Assembly (NCBI GenBank): GCA_018883715.1
Contig: JAHLFP010000020.1
Span: 1-38,099, forward strand
Direction: 5' to 3'
Source: Candidatus Allofournierella pullistercoris
GTDB taxonomy: Bacteria > Bacillota > Clostridia > Oscillospirales > Ruminococcaceae
Length of the DNA: 38,099 nucleotides
Below the pieces are notes generated by a model that ran no database searches, was not told where the DNA came from, and saw nothing but the letters and a program-made list of their open reading frames with translations. The translations under genes and the position numbers were made by a program. Shown in pieces: positions 8,872-17,114 of this stretch; positions within the stretch are counted from its first letter, which is position 1, and the number at the start of each line of letters is the position of its first letter.

Positions 8872-8913
8872 GCACCAAAAAGGGGGATTTCCAAACAATC
8901 TCCCTTTTTGTGC
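8872..8913 (+). terminator. Strong hairpin between hpt and ftsH (possible partial terminator)
   Basis: GCACCAAAAAGGGGGAT (8872-8888) pairs with ATCTCCCTTTTTGTGC (8898-8913), apart from one bulged C and one G-U pair. The only T run lies inside the 3' arm, so termination may be incomplete. The hairpin ends 7 nt before the ftsH Shine-Dalgarno (8921-8924), so it could also gate ftsH expression. Confidence 0.5.
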
Positions 8914-8933
8914 AAAGATAGGAGTTGAATTTT

Positions 8934-11012
8934 TTGCAGCGTAGACCAAGATTTAACGGCGTCGTGATTGTGGTATTGCTGGCGTTAAGCGTGCTGGCAA
9001 TCAATCTCTGGTCGGTGATGGGCTCTCAGACCATGCCCATGAGCTATTCCAAGATGTTGAGCTACTTTAAAAGCCAGCAGGTTATTGGTTTTGACATGGA
9101 TTTGAACACTGGAAGCCTGAAGCTGGCATTGGTGGAAGGCGAACTGGATCTGCCTAAAAATGCGGTGGACACCAGCAAAGCGGTTCAGAAGACCCAGCAG
9201 GGCATGATGAGCCTGATGATGGGCTCCGGCAGTGCCCAGGCCGACCCGTCGGACCAGCTTCCCACCGGTGAGGGCATCTGGCAGGTGACCTATCATGTGC
9301 CGTATTTTAGCATCTTTTATGAAGATGTACAGCCGCTGATTGAAGCCTACGATGAAGCCCATCCCGATGCACCCATGTATCAGGATTACAGCCCTATTAA
9401 AAGCAGTATTCCCTGGGCGGACATCCTGATGATGGTGGTCATGCTGGGCAGCATGGTGTTCCTGTTCTTCATTATGTTCCGTGGTGGAAACCAGGGTGGC
9501 AACATGATGAATGTGGGCAAGGCCAAGGTAAAGGAACAGTCCGACGACAAGCGTAAGACCACCTTTGCAGACGTAGCGGGTGCGGACGAGGAAAAGGCAG
9601 AGCTGGAGGAAATTGTACAGTTTTTGCGCAATCCTGCCCGCTTTAGCAACCTGGGGGCACGGATTCCCCATGGTGTATTGCTGGTAGGCCCTCCGGGTAC
9701 TGGTAAAACCCTGCTGGCTCGTGCCTGTGCAGGGGAGGCAGGTGTGCCCTTCTACTCCATTTCCGGCTCGGATTTTGTGGAAATGTATGTGGGTGTGGGT
9801 GCATCCCGTGTGCGTGATTTGTTCGATAAGGCAAAGAAAAGCGCCCCCAGCATTATCTTCATTGACGAGATTGACGCCGTAGGTCGCCAGCGTGGCGCAG
9901 GCCTTGGCGGTGGACATGACGAGCGAGAGCAGACTCTGAACCAGATGCTGGTGGAGATGGACGGTTTTGGCGCCAATGAGGGTGTCATTGTGATTGCCGC
10001 CACCAACCGTGCGGATATTCTGGACCGTGCCCTGCTGCGTCCCGGTCGTTTTGACCGTCAGGTATACGTAGGTTTGCCGGATGTAAAGGGCCGTGAGGAA
10101 ATCCTCCGGGTTCACACTAAGAAAAAGCCCTTAGCACCGGATGTAAACCTGAAAACCATTGCCCAGTCTACCGTGGGATTTGCAGGCGCAGACCTGGAAA
10201 ACCTGGTGAACGAGGCCGCACTTTTGGCAGCTCGCCGTGGCAAAAAGGCCATTACCGCACATGAAATCGAGGAAGCCTCCATCAAGGTGGTGGCAGGTCC
10301 CGAGAAGAAGAGCCGTGTAGTAACCGAAGCAGAAAAGAAGCTGACCGCCTATCACGAGGCAGGTCATGCCATTACCAGTTGGTTCTGTCCCACCAATGAC
10401 CCGGTTCATCAGATTAGCATCATTCCCCGTGGTCAGGCAGGTGGCTTTACCATGTACCTGCCGGACAAGGATGCCAGCTATGTGACCAAAACCGCCATGC
10501 AGGAGCGAATTGTCAGCTTGCTGGGTGGACGTGTGGCGGAAAGCCTGGTTCTGGATGATATTTCCACTGGCGCATCCAACGACCTGGAGCGCGCCACCCA
10601 GACTGCCCGCAACATGGTAACACGGTATGGCTTCTCCAAGCGTCTTGGCCCCGTGGTGTATGGCTCTGAGCCTGGCGAAACCTTCCTTGGACGAGACTTC
10701 AGCCAGGGTCCGGGATATTCCCAGACCATTGCTGCTGAAATTGATACCGAGATTCGCGCCATTGTGGATACCGCTTATGATAAAGCAAAGCAGATTCTCA
10801 GCGACCATATGGACAAATTGCATCTGGTAGCCACTGAGCTGATGCAGAGAGAAAAGCTGAGTGGTGAGGAATTCTCCAGCTTGATGGAATATGGCACCAT
10901 GCCGGGACAGGCACAGCAGCCTGTCCAGCCGGAGGAAGCTCTGCCGGTGGAACAGCCCGAAATGGCAGAACTGGCCCAGCAGCCGGATATGCCCCAGCAG
11001 CCCCAGGCTTGA
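8934..11012 (+). CDS. ftsH: ATP-dependent zinc metalloprotease FtsH
   Basis: Membrane AAA+ protease that degrades misassembled membrane proteins and selected regulators. Two transmembrane helices (about 9-27 and 160-182) enclose an extracytoplasmic domain; the AAA module has Walker A GPPGTGKT (252-259), FIDEIDAVG (Walker B) and the second region of homology ending RPGRFDR; the zinc site is HEAGH (474-478). The start is TTG at 8934, because GGAG (8921-8924) is 9 nt from it but abuts the in-frame TTG at 8925. The product is 692 aa, longer than typical, due to a Met-rich stretch in the extracytoplasmic domain (MMSLMMGSG, about 92-100) and a Gln/Pro-rich C-terminal tail of about 40 residues. Confidence 0.95.
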   Translation: MQRRPRFNGVVIVVLLALSVLAINLWSVMGSQTMPMSYSKMLSYFKSQQVIGFDMDLNTGSLKLALVEGELDLPKNAVDTSKAVQKTQQGMMSLMMGSGSAQADPSDQLPTGEGIWQVTYHVPYFSIFYEDVQPLIEAYDEAHPDAPMYQDYSPIKSSIPWADILMMVVMLGSMVFLFFIMFRGGNQGGNMMNVGKAKVKEQSDDKRKTTFADVAGADEEKAELEEIVQFLRNPARFSNLGARIPHGVLLVGPPGTGKTLLARACAGEAGVPFYSISGSDFVEMYVGVGASRVRDLFDKAKKSAPSIIFIDEIDAVGRQRGAGLGGGHDEREQTLNQMLVEMDGFGANEGVIVIAATNRADILDRALLRPGRFDRQVYVGLPDVKGREEILRVHTKKKPLAPDVNLKTIAQSTVGFAGADLENLVNEAALLAARRGKKAITAHEIEEASIKVVAGPEKKSRVVTEAEKKLTAYHEAGHAITSWFCPTNDPVHQISIIPRGQAGGFTMYLPDKDASYVTKTAMQERIVSLLGGRVAESLVLDDISTGASNDLERATQTARNMVTRYGFSKRLGPVVYGSEPGETFLGRDFSQGPGYSQTIAAEIDTEIRAIVDTAYDKAKQILSDHMDKLHLVATELMQREKLSGEEFSSLMEYGTMPGQAQQPVQPEEALPVEQPEMAELAQQPDMPQQPQA

Positions 11013-11054
11013 TGTGGATTACCACCGCGTAAAAGTGGAAAGGAGTGAAGGTCG

Positions 11055-12104
11055 ATGGAGGAAAATTTTGATCTTCTTGCTCAATCAAGAGCCAATTATT
11101 ACACCAAAGGCAGTCCCATCCAGTTTGTAAAGGTGGAGCTGTTGAAAGGGGATGTCACCGGAGATATTGCGGTGTGTCTGTCCTTCAAAAATATTACGAA
11201 CCAGCCCATCGTGGCTCTGCTTGTGCAGTTTAAGTGCAAGGACCGTCAGGGTGCAATCATCTGTCAGGATGAATTTTGCTATCAGGGATTGGATACTTCC
11301 AGCGGTAAGGTATTTGGCAGTGATGATGCAGTCTTCATTGGGGATAGCAACATTGGAAGCGTGGAAGTGGATTTGCTGGAGGCTTATCTTGCGGATGGCG
11401 GCATTCTGGACTTAACCGGGTACTCCCGTGTTCGGTTGCCTGCTCCCAAAAAACTGCCCGCTGACGTGGCGGCAAAGCTGGAACAGCGTGTACGCAAAAC
11501 CGGCCTTGCATATGTGCCCCAGGTGCTGGATCAGGGCTGGTACTGTGCCTGTGGTGCATTCCATCCCAGAGAGGAAGAAGGGGTGTGGTGCAGTGAATGC
11601 GCCAGCGACCGCATCTTGCTCCAGAATACCCTGTCCAGCCTGCTTCAGCAGAATGCAACCCCTGCCCAGCCTGCCACAGACGAACAGCCCACCCGGACTG
11701 TTCCCCATGTGCGTAGCCAGCAGGCCACCCGAACCGTGCCCCCAGCAGGGCGGCAGTCTGCCCAATATGCCGAAGCAAGCTATAGCCAGGGAGGCTATAA
11801 TGTTCCTCCCATGCAGGCAGAGGATGAGGACGTCAAAATTGCGGAGCCTCGTTCCGCCAGCCGGGCGGCGGCCGCAGCTCAAAACCTGTATGGCACTGCC
11901 GCAGAGCGCGCTTCTTATGAGCAGGATAGCTATGAGGACGAGTACCAACAGGGCTATGAGCAGGACGAGTACGAAGAGGATTACTATGAAGAAGAGATGG
12001 ATCCTCGGGATGTGACGGCGGAAAAAATCATCCGCTGGGCGCCTCCCATCACAGCGGTGTTGTGCGCCATTGTGGTGATTGTTGGTCTTGCAATGATGCA
12101 GTAA
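11055..12104 (+). CDS. Unrecognised protein: N-terminal beta-rich domain, zinc-ribbon-like Cys motif, acidic Tyr-rich linker, C-terminal membrane anchor
   Basis: I do not recognise the family. The 349-aa product has four parts: an N-terminal globular region (about 1-150) with alternating hydrophobic beta-like segments (KVELLKGDVTGDIAVCLSFKN); a short four-Cys motif WYCACG...WCSEC (about 162-185) that could bind zinc; a low-complexity linker rich in Gln, Thr, Arg then strongly acidic and Tyr/Glu-rich (about 290-320); and one C-terminal hydrophobic helix (about 329-348) ending at the stop, as in tail-anchored proteins. No signal peptide is visible, so most of it should be cytoplasmic. AAAGGAG is 10 nt before the ATG, 42 nt after ftsH, and a terminator follows. 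Co-transcription suggests, but does not show, a link to FtsH, as adaptor, substrate or partner. Confidence 0.75.
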   Translation: MEENFDLLAQSRANYYTKGSPIQFVKVELLKGDVTGDIAVCLSFKNITNQPIVALLVQFKCKDRQGAIICQDEFCYQGLDTSSGKVFGSDDAVFIGDSNIGSVEVDLLEAYLADGGILDLTGYSRVRLPAPKKLPADVAAKLEQRVRKTGLAYVPQVLDQGWYCACGAFHPREEEGVWCSECASDRILLQNTLSSLLQQNATPAQPATDEQPTRTVPHVRSQQATRTVPPAGRQSAQYAEASYSQGGYNVPPMQAEDEDVKIAEPRSASRAAAAAQNLYGTAAERASYEQDSYEDEYQQGYEQDEYEEDYYEEEMDPRDVTAEKIIRWAPPITAVLCAIVVIVGLAMMQ

Positions 12105-12193
12105 ACGGGTTCAATTTCCGCTGTTTGGCAGTCTTATAAATTAAGGCGTCACCGCCACAGAAGGGAATAAAACCATTCATACAGCACACAATC

Positions 12194-12234
12194 AAACAGA
12201 CAGAGGCACAAGGGCTTCTGTCTGTTTTCTTTCT
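12194..12234 (+). terminator. Terminator ending the RNase J-ftsH cluster
   Basis: AAACAGACAGA (12194-12204) pairs with TCTGTCTGTTT (12217-12227), followed by TCTTTCT. It lies about 90 nt after the stop at 12104. The 320-nt gap to the next gene otherwise holds only the promoter at 12303-12332; I see no other gene or repeat in it. Confidence 0.85.
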
Positions 12235-12302
12235 GGGGTGTCTTGCGACGGAAGGATACGGACAGAACCCTTTAATGGCATTTTATGGTCAAGGGCTTTT
12301 CC

Positions 12303-12332
12303 TTGACATTTGCCATAAACCCATGGTTAAAT
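12303..12332 (+). promoter_or_regulatory. Promoter of the topoisomerase operon
   Basis: TTGACA (12303-12308), 18-nt spacer, TTAAAT (12327-12332). It lies about 95 nt before the TTG start of the B subunit. The -35 is perfect and the -10 is weak, leaving room for regulation, for example by supercoiling. That regulation is inference. Confidence 0.6.
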
Positions 12333-12427
12333 AGATAAGCTATGAACATAGAACAACCTGCGGGGCTTGGGTTGGGCTGCAATGCCCTGGTTAAAGCGGC
12401 GTAAACAAGCAAAGGGAGGTAACAATC

Positions 12428-14404
12428 TTGGCGAAAAAACAGGTATACGGCAACGAGAGCATCTCGAGCCTGAAAGGTGCAGACCGGGTTCGAAAACGCC
12501 CGGCTGTTATTTTTGGTTCGGATGGAGTGGAGGGCTGTGCGCACTCGATTTTTGAAATTCTTTCCAACTCCATCGACGAGGCAAGAGAGGGCCACGGCGA
12601 CCGGATTGTACTCACCCGTTTTAAAGATGGCAGTGTCCAGGTGGAGGACTTCGGTCGAGGTATCCCGGTGGACTATAACCCCAACGAGGAACGCTACAAC
12701 TGGGAACTGGTTTTCTGCGAGATGTACGCCGGCGGCAAGTATTCCGCAGGAGAGGATAACTATGAATTCTCCCTGGGTTTGAACGGTCTGGGCTTGTGTG
12801 CCACCCAGTACGCCAGCGAATGGATGCGTGCGGATATCTACCGGGATGGATTTCACTATCATCTGGAATTTGCAAAAGGTGAACCTGTGGGCCAGATGGA
12901 AAAACAGCCCTACAAAGGCAAACGCACCGGAACACGCATCCGCTGGAAGCCGGACCGGGAGGTATTCACCGATGTACAGGTGCCCACCGAATATTTCATG
13001 GACACCATGCGCCGTCAGGCGGTGGTCAATGCAGGGCTGACGCTGGTTTTGGAAGATGAACTGGGCGAGGAGCCCACCCATACCGAGTTCTGCTATCAAA
13101 AAGGCATTGAGGATTATGTGAACGAGGTAGTGGGGCTAGATTACCTGACCCCCGTTCGCTTCCAGGAATCCACCGCCGTGGGCCGGGACCGGGAGGACCA
13201 GCCGGATTACCGGGTGAAAATGAGTGCGGCATTCTGCTTTTCCAACAAGGTGCAGCTGCTGGAGTATTACCATAACTCCAGCTGGCTGGAACACGGCGGA
13301 AGCCCCGACCGTGCGGTACGCACTGCCTTTGTAAGCCAGATTGACGGCTATCTGAAAAGCAAGGGTATGTACAAAAAGAACGAAAGCAAGATTACCTTCA
13401 ACGACGTGCAGGACTGTCTTGTATACGTTTCCAGTACCTTTTCCACCCGCACCAGCTATGAAAACCAGACCAAAAAGGCAATCAACAATAAGTTCATTGC
13501 ACAGGCAATGACCGAGTTTTTGAAGCACAATCTGGAAGTGTATTTTCTGGAAAACCCGGAGGAGGCACAGAAGATTTGCCAGCAGGTGCTAATCAACAAG
13601 CAAAGCCGGGAACACGCAGAAAAAACCCGCCAGAGCATACGCAAAACCATGAGTACCCAGATGGACATTGCCAACCGGGTGCAAAAATTTGTGGACTGCC
13701 GCACCAAGGATGTAACCCGCCGGGAGCTGTACATCGTGGAGGGTGACTCTGCAATGGGTGCGGTAAAAACCAGCCGAGATTCCGAGTACCAGGCCATCAT
13801 GCCGGTGCGTGGTAAAATCTTGAACTGCCTGAAAGCGGACTATGACCGCATCTTCAAATCCGAGGTTATCACCGACCTAATCAAGGTGCTGGGCTGTGGT
13901 GTGGAGCTGGGCGGCAAGGCGAAAAAAGACCTTGCCACCTTTAACCTGAGCAATCTGCGCTGGAGCAAGGTGGTTATCTGCACCGACGCAGACGTGGACG
14001 GCTATCAGATTCGCACCTTGATTTTAACCATGCTGTATCGACTTGTGCCCACCTTGATTGAAGAGGGTTTTGTGTATATCGCAGAAAGCCCCCTTTATGA
14101 GATTAACACCGCGGACAAAACCTATTTTGCCTACACTGAAGGGGAAAAAGCCCATATCCTGGCACGGATTGAGGGCAAAAAATACACCATCCAGCGCTCC
14201 AAAGGTCTGGGTGAAAACGACCCGGAGATGATGTGGCTTACCACCATGAACCCGGAAAGCCGCCGCCTGATTCAGGTGAAAGCGGAGGACGTGGAGCATA
14301 CTGCCGCTGTGTTTGACCTGCTTTTGGGAGACAACCTGGCGGGACGTAAGGAGCATATTGCCCAGCACGGGGCAGAATATCTGGATGAACTGGATCTGTC
14401 CTAA
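12428..14404 (+). CDS. parE: Type IIA topoisomerase B subunit (ParE/GyrB family, topoisomerase IV-like)
   Basis: ATPase/TOPRIM subunit of a DNA gyrase or topoisomerase IV. The GHKL ATPase motifs are EILSNSIDEAREG (E43, N47), VEDFGRGIPVD (D74) and AGGKYSAG with LGLNGLGLC. TOPRIM motifs are EGDSAMGAVK (about 438-447) and DADVDGYQIR (about 520-529). At 658 aa it resembles clostridial topoisomerase IV more than canonical GyrB: EGDSAGG is altered to EGDSAMG and the region after DADVDG differs from the usual SHIR. The start is TTG at 12428 with GGGAGG (12414-12419) 8 nt upstream. The A subunit follows after 18 nt. The ParE/ParC label is inferred because the partner lacks a GyrA box. Confidence 0.85.
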   Translation: MAKKQVYGNESISSLKGADRVRKRPAVIFGSDGVEGCAHSIFEILSNSIDEAREGHGDRIVLTRFKDGSVQVEDFGRGIPVDYNPNEERYNWELVFCEMYAGGKYSAGEDNYEFSLGLNGLGLCATQYASEWMRADIYRDGFHYHLEFAKGEPVGQMEKQPYKGKRTGTRIRWKPDREVFTDVQVPTEYFMDTMRRQAVVNAGLTLVLEDELGEEPTHTEFCYQKGIEDYVNEVVGLDYLTPVRFQESTAVGRDREDQPDYRVKMSAAFCFSNKVQLLEYYHNSSWLEHGGSPDRAVRTAFVSQIDGYLKSKGMYKKNESKITFNDVQDCLVYVSSTFSTRTSYENQTKKAINNKFIAQAMTEFLKHNLEVYFLENPEEAQKICQQVLINKQSREHAEKTRQSIRKTMSTQMDIANRVQKFVDCRTKDVTRRELYIVEGDSAMGAVKTSRDSEYQAIMPVRGKILNCLKADYDRIFKSEVITDLIKVLGCGVELGGKAKKDLATFNLSNLRWSKVVICTDADVDGYQIRTLILTMLYRLVPTLIEEGFVYIAESPLYEINTADKTYFAYTEGEKAHILARIEGKKYTIQRSKGLGENDPEMMWLTTMNPESRRLIQVKAEDVEHTAAVFDLLLGDNLAGRKEHIAQHGAEYLDELDLS

Positions 14405-14422
14405 GGGGGAAAGGAGAGAGAA

Positions 14423-16663
14423 ATGGCAAAAAAACAACACAAGAAAACAGCGGCTCGCCCCCAGCTGGGGGACCATGTGGAAATTCAGGACGCAGGCATT
14501 GTGCTGGAAAGTCCTATTACCGAAACGCTGGAAAAAAACTATATGCCTTATGCCATGAGCGTCATTGTGTCTCGTGCGTTGCCGGAAATTGACGGTTTTA
14601 AACCTGCCCACCGGAAACTGCTGTACACCATGTACGAGATGGGACTGCTGAAAAAGGTGCGGACCAAAAGTGCAAACATTGTGGGCAGCACCATGCACCT
14701 GAACCCCCATGGCGATGCGGCTATCTATGAAACCATGGTGCGTATGGCACGGGGCAACGAAAGTCTACTTGTGCCCTTTGTAGATTCCAAGGGAAACTTT
14801 GGTAAGGCATACAGCCGGGATATGGCCTATGCTGCCAGCCGATACACCGAAGCCAAGCTGGAAAAGGTGTGCGAAGAATTGTTCCGGGACATTGACAAGG
14901 AAACGGTGGATTTTGTGCCAAACTATGATGGCACTACCACCGAGCCGACTTTGCTCCCGGTGACCTTTCCCACGATTTTAGCCAACAATACCCTGGGTAT
15001 TGCGGTGGGCATGGCCTCCAACATCTGTTCTTTCAACCTGGCGGAGCTGTGCGCCACCACCGTGGCATTGATGAAGAACAAGGACCACGACCTGCTCACC
15101 ACCCTACCTGCACCGGATTTTGTGGGCGGGGGTGAAATCCTGTACAACGAAACCGAACTGCGGAAGATTTACGAAACGGGACGGGGAAGTGTACGCGTAA
15201 GAGCCCAGTACCAGTATGCCAAGGAAGGCAATATGCTGGAAATCACCCGGATTCCCCCCACCACCACGGTGGAAGCAATCATGGACAAGATTGCCGACCT
15301 TGTAAAAGCGGGCAAAATCAAGGAAATCAGCGATATGCGAGACGAAACCGACCTGAACGGTTTGAAGCTGACCATTGATTTGAAGCGTGGACAGGACCCG
15401 GATAAGCTGATGCAGAAGCTGTACCATGCCACCCCGCTGGAGGACAGTTTTGCCTGCAACTTTAATCTGCTGGTGGGCGGTCAGCCTAGGGTGCTGGGAG
15501 TGCGCCAGATTTTGTTGGAATGGGCGGCCTTCCGCACCGAGTGTGTGCGCCGCCGTACCTGGCATGAGTTGGAAGGCAAGCGCAAGCGTCTGCACTTGTT
15601 GGAAGGTCTTCAGGCCATTCTGCTGGACATTGACAAGGCCATCCAGATTGTGCGCCAGACCAAAGAGGACTCTGAGGTTGTGCCAAACCTGATGATTGCT
15701 TTTGGCATTGATGAGGTACAGGCGGACTATGTGGCGGAAATCAAATTGCGTCACCTGAACCGGGAGTACATCCTGAAACGTACCCAGGAACTGGAGGACC
15801 TGCGCCAGTCCATTGCCCGTTTGGAGGAGATTGTGAAATCCGATGCCAAGATTCGCCGCATTATCATTGATGAACTGAATGCAGTGGCGAAAACCTATGG
15901 ACAGCCCCGGCGCAGTGTGATTTTGTACGATGTGCCGGATGCGGCCCAGGTGGTGCAGGAACAGGCTATGCCGGATTATCCGGTGACGGTTTTCTTCACA
16001 AGAGAGGGCTATTTCAAAAAGATTACCCCCCAGTCCCTGCGTATGAGTGGCGAGCAAAAGCTGAAAGAAGGGGACGAGGTTGTCCAGCAAATCGAAACCA
16101 AAAACGATGCCTGGCTCTTGTTCTTTACCGACCAGCGGCAGGTGTATAAATGCCGGGCGGGAGACTTTGGAGACACCAAAGCCAGCGTAATGGGTGAATT
16201 TGTGGCCGCCGCCCTTGGCATGGACGACGGGGAGATGCCCATCTATATGACGGTGACCCAGGACTATGCGGGCTATATGCTCTTTGTATATGACAACGGT
16301 AAATTTGCCAAAATAGGATTGTCCAGTTATGCAACCAAGCAAAACCGTAAAAAGCTGTTGAAAGCATACAGCGATAAGGCACAGCTTGTACATCTGTTGC
16401 AGATGGACGCAGACGCAGAAATTGCAGTGCGCACCACAGGAAATCGAATGCTTTTGGTGGATACGGCTCAGATTGCGGAAAAGCAAACTCGTGACAGCAC
16501 GGGCGTAGCCGTCATTACCCTGAAGAAGAACCAGAGCATCCAGTGGATTCGCCCAGCGGCAGAGCTGGAGCTGACGAACCCCAGTCGTTACCGGGTCAAG
16601 AGTTTGCCTGCCGCAGGTGCTCTTGTGCGGGAGGAAGACCAGCAAGAGCAGCTTCATCTGTAA
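14423..16663 (+). CDS. parC: Type IIA topoisomerase A subunit (ParC-like)
   Basis: DNA-cleaving subunit of the complex with the gene before it. The N-terminal winged-helix and tower region contains NPHGDAAIYETMVRM (94-108) and the catalytic tyrosine Y141 in AASRYTEAKLEK. A long coiled-coil region (about 390-490) precedes a C-terminal propeller-like domain (about 510-740). No QRRGGKG-type GyrA box is visible there, arguing against a supercoiling gyrase. The 746 aa are shorter than typical GyrA (about 820-880). The positions equivalent to E. coli GyrA Ser83 and Asp87 are Ala99 and Glu103, relevant to quinolone binding. AAAGGAGAG is 7 nt before the ATG. Confidence 0.86.
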   Translation: MAKKQHKKTAARPQLGDHVEIQDAGIVLESPITETLEKNYMPYAMSVIVSRALPEIDGFKPAHRKLLYTMYEMGLLKKVRTKSANIVGSTMHLNPHGDAAIYETMVRMARGNESLLVPFVDSKGNFGKAYSRDMAYAASRYTEAKLEKVCEELFRDIDKETVDFVPNYDGTTTEPTLLPVTFPTILANNTLGIAVGMASNICSFNLAELCATTVALMKNKDHDLLTTLPAPDFVGGGEILYNETELRKIYETGRGSVRVRAQYQYAKEGNMLEITRIPPTTTVEAIMDKIADLVKAGKIKEISDMRDETDLNGLKLTIDLKRGQDPDKLMQKLYHATPLEDSFACNFNLLVGGQPRVLGVRQILLEWAAFRTECVRRRTWHELEGKRKRLHLLEGLQAILLDIDKAIQIVRQTKEDSEVVPNLMIAFGIDEVQADYVAEIKLRHLNREYILKRTQELEDLRQSIARLEEIVKSDAKIRRIIIDELNAVAKTYGQPRRSVILYDVPDAAQVVQEQAMPDYPVTVFFTREGYFKKITPQSLRMSGEQKLKEGDEVVQQIETKNDAWLLFFTDQRQVYKCRAGDFGDTKASVMGEFVAAALGMDDGEMPIYMTVTQDYAGYMLFVYDNGKFAKIGLSSYATKQNRKKLLKAYSDKAQLVHLLQMDADAEIAVRTTGNRMLLVDTAQIAEKQTRDSTGVAVITLKKNQSIQWIRPAAELELTNPSRYRVKSLPAAGALVREEDQQEQLHL

Positions 16664-16714
16664 GCAGGGCGAGATACAAGAGGAATGGATAACACAAAGC
16701 CATACAGAAATTGG

Positions 16715-16743
16715 TTGCAATTTCACCGGGGCTATGTTAAACT
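16715..16743 (+). promoter_or_regulatory. Promoter of secG
   Basis: TTGCAA (16715-16720), 17-nt spacer, TAAACT (16738-16743), preceded by TGT, which gives an extended -10. It lies about 50 nt before the secG ATG. Confidence 0.65.
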
Positions 16744-16791
16744 ATTTTCCAGAGTAAAAAAGCGTAACAAAGCAAGAGGAGCGTTTTTATT

Positions 16792-17043
16792 ATGAGCATC
16801 ATTGAAATCATCAGCGGTGTTGTGTTAATTTTGGCGGCTATTGCGATTATTCTGCTGACCTTGGCACAAGAAAGCAAAGGTCGTGGCCTGTCCGGCGCCA
16901 TTATGGGCGAGGGCGGCATGATGGAAGCAGGTCGTACCCGTGGCCGGGATGTGAAGTTGGCACAGGCTACTCGTGTTGTGTCCATTGTGTTCTTCCTGGT
17001 TGTGATTGCGGTAAGCATCCTGAGCGTAATTGGCATGAACTGA
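16792..17043 (+). CDS. secG: Preprotein translocase subunit SecG
   Basis: Small membrane subunit of the SecYEG channel. The 83-aa protein has two hydrophobic helices (about 4-24 and 58-79) joined by a Gly-rich cytoplasmic loop with LAQESKGRGLSGAIMG, the SecG signature. GAGGAG lies upstream of the ATG at 16792. It has its own promoter and terminator, so it is a one-gene unit even though rnr follows, as in many Firmicutes. Confidence 0.93.
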   Translation: MSIIEIISGVVLILAAIAIILLTLAQESKGRGLSGAIMGEGGMMEAGRTRGRDVKLAQATRVVSIVFFLVVIAVSILSVIGMN

Positions 17044-17044
17044 C

Positions 17045-17072
17045 AAAAAGGCCCGCCTTGCGGGCCTTTTTT
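17045..17072 (+). terminator. Terminator of secG
   Basis: GGCCCGC/GCGGGCC stem (17050-17056 with 17060-17066), A-tract before and six Ts after (17067-17072), starting directly after the stop codon. Confidence 0.93.
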
Positions 17073-17114
17073 ATTGCTGGGATTTACAAGTAACAGAAAT
17101 GAGGAAGCAAGCGT

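Noticed and set aside
15104..16726. A 540-codon minus-strand frame opposite the topoisomerase A subunit
   Set aside because: Shadow of parC. It shows no recognisable domain and no promoter.
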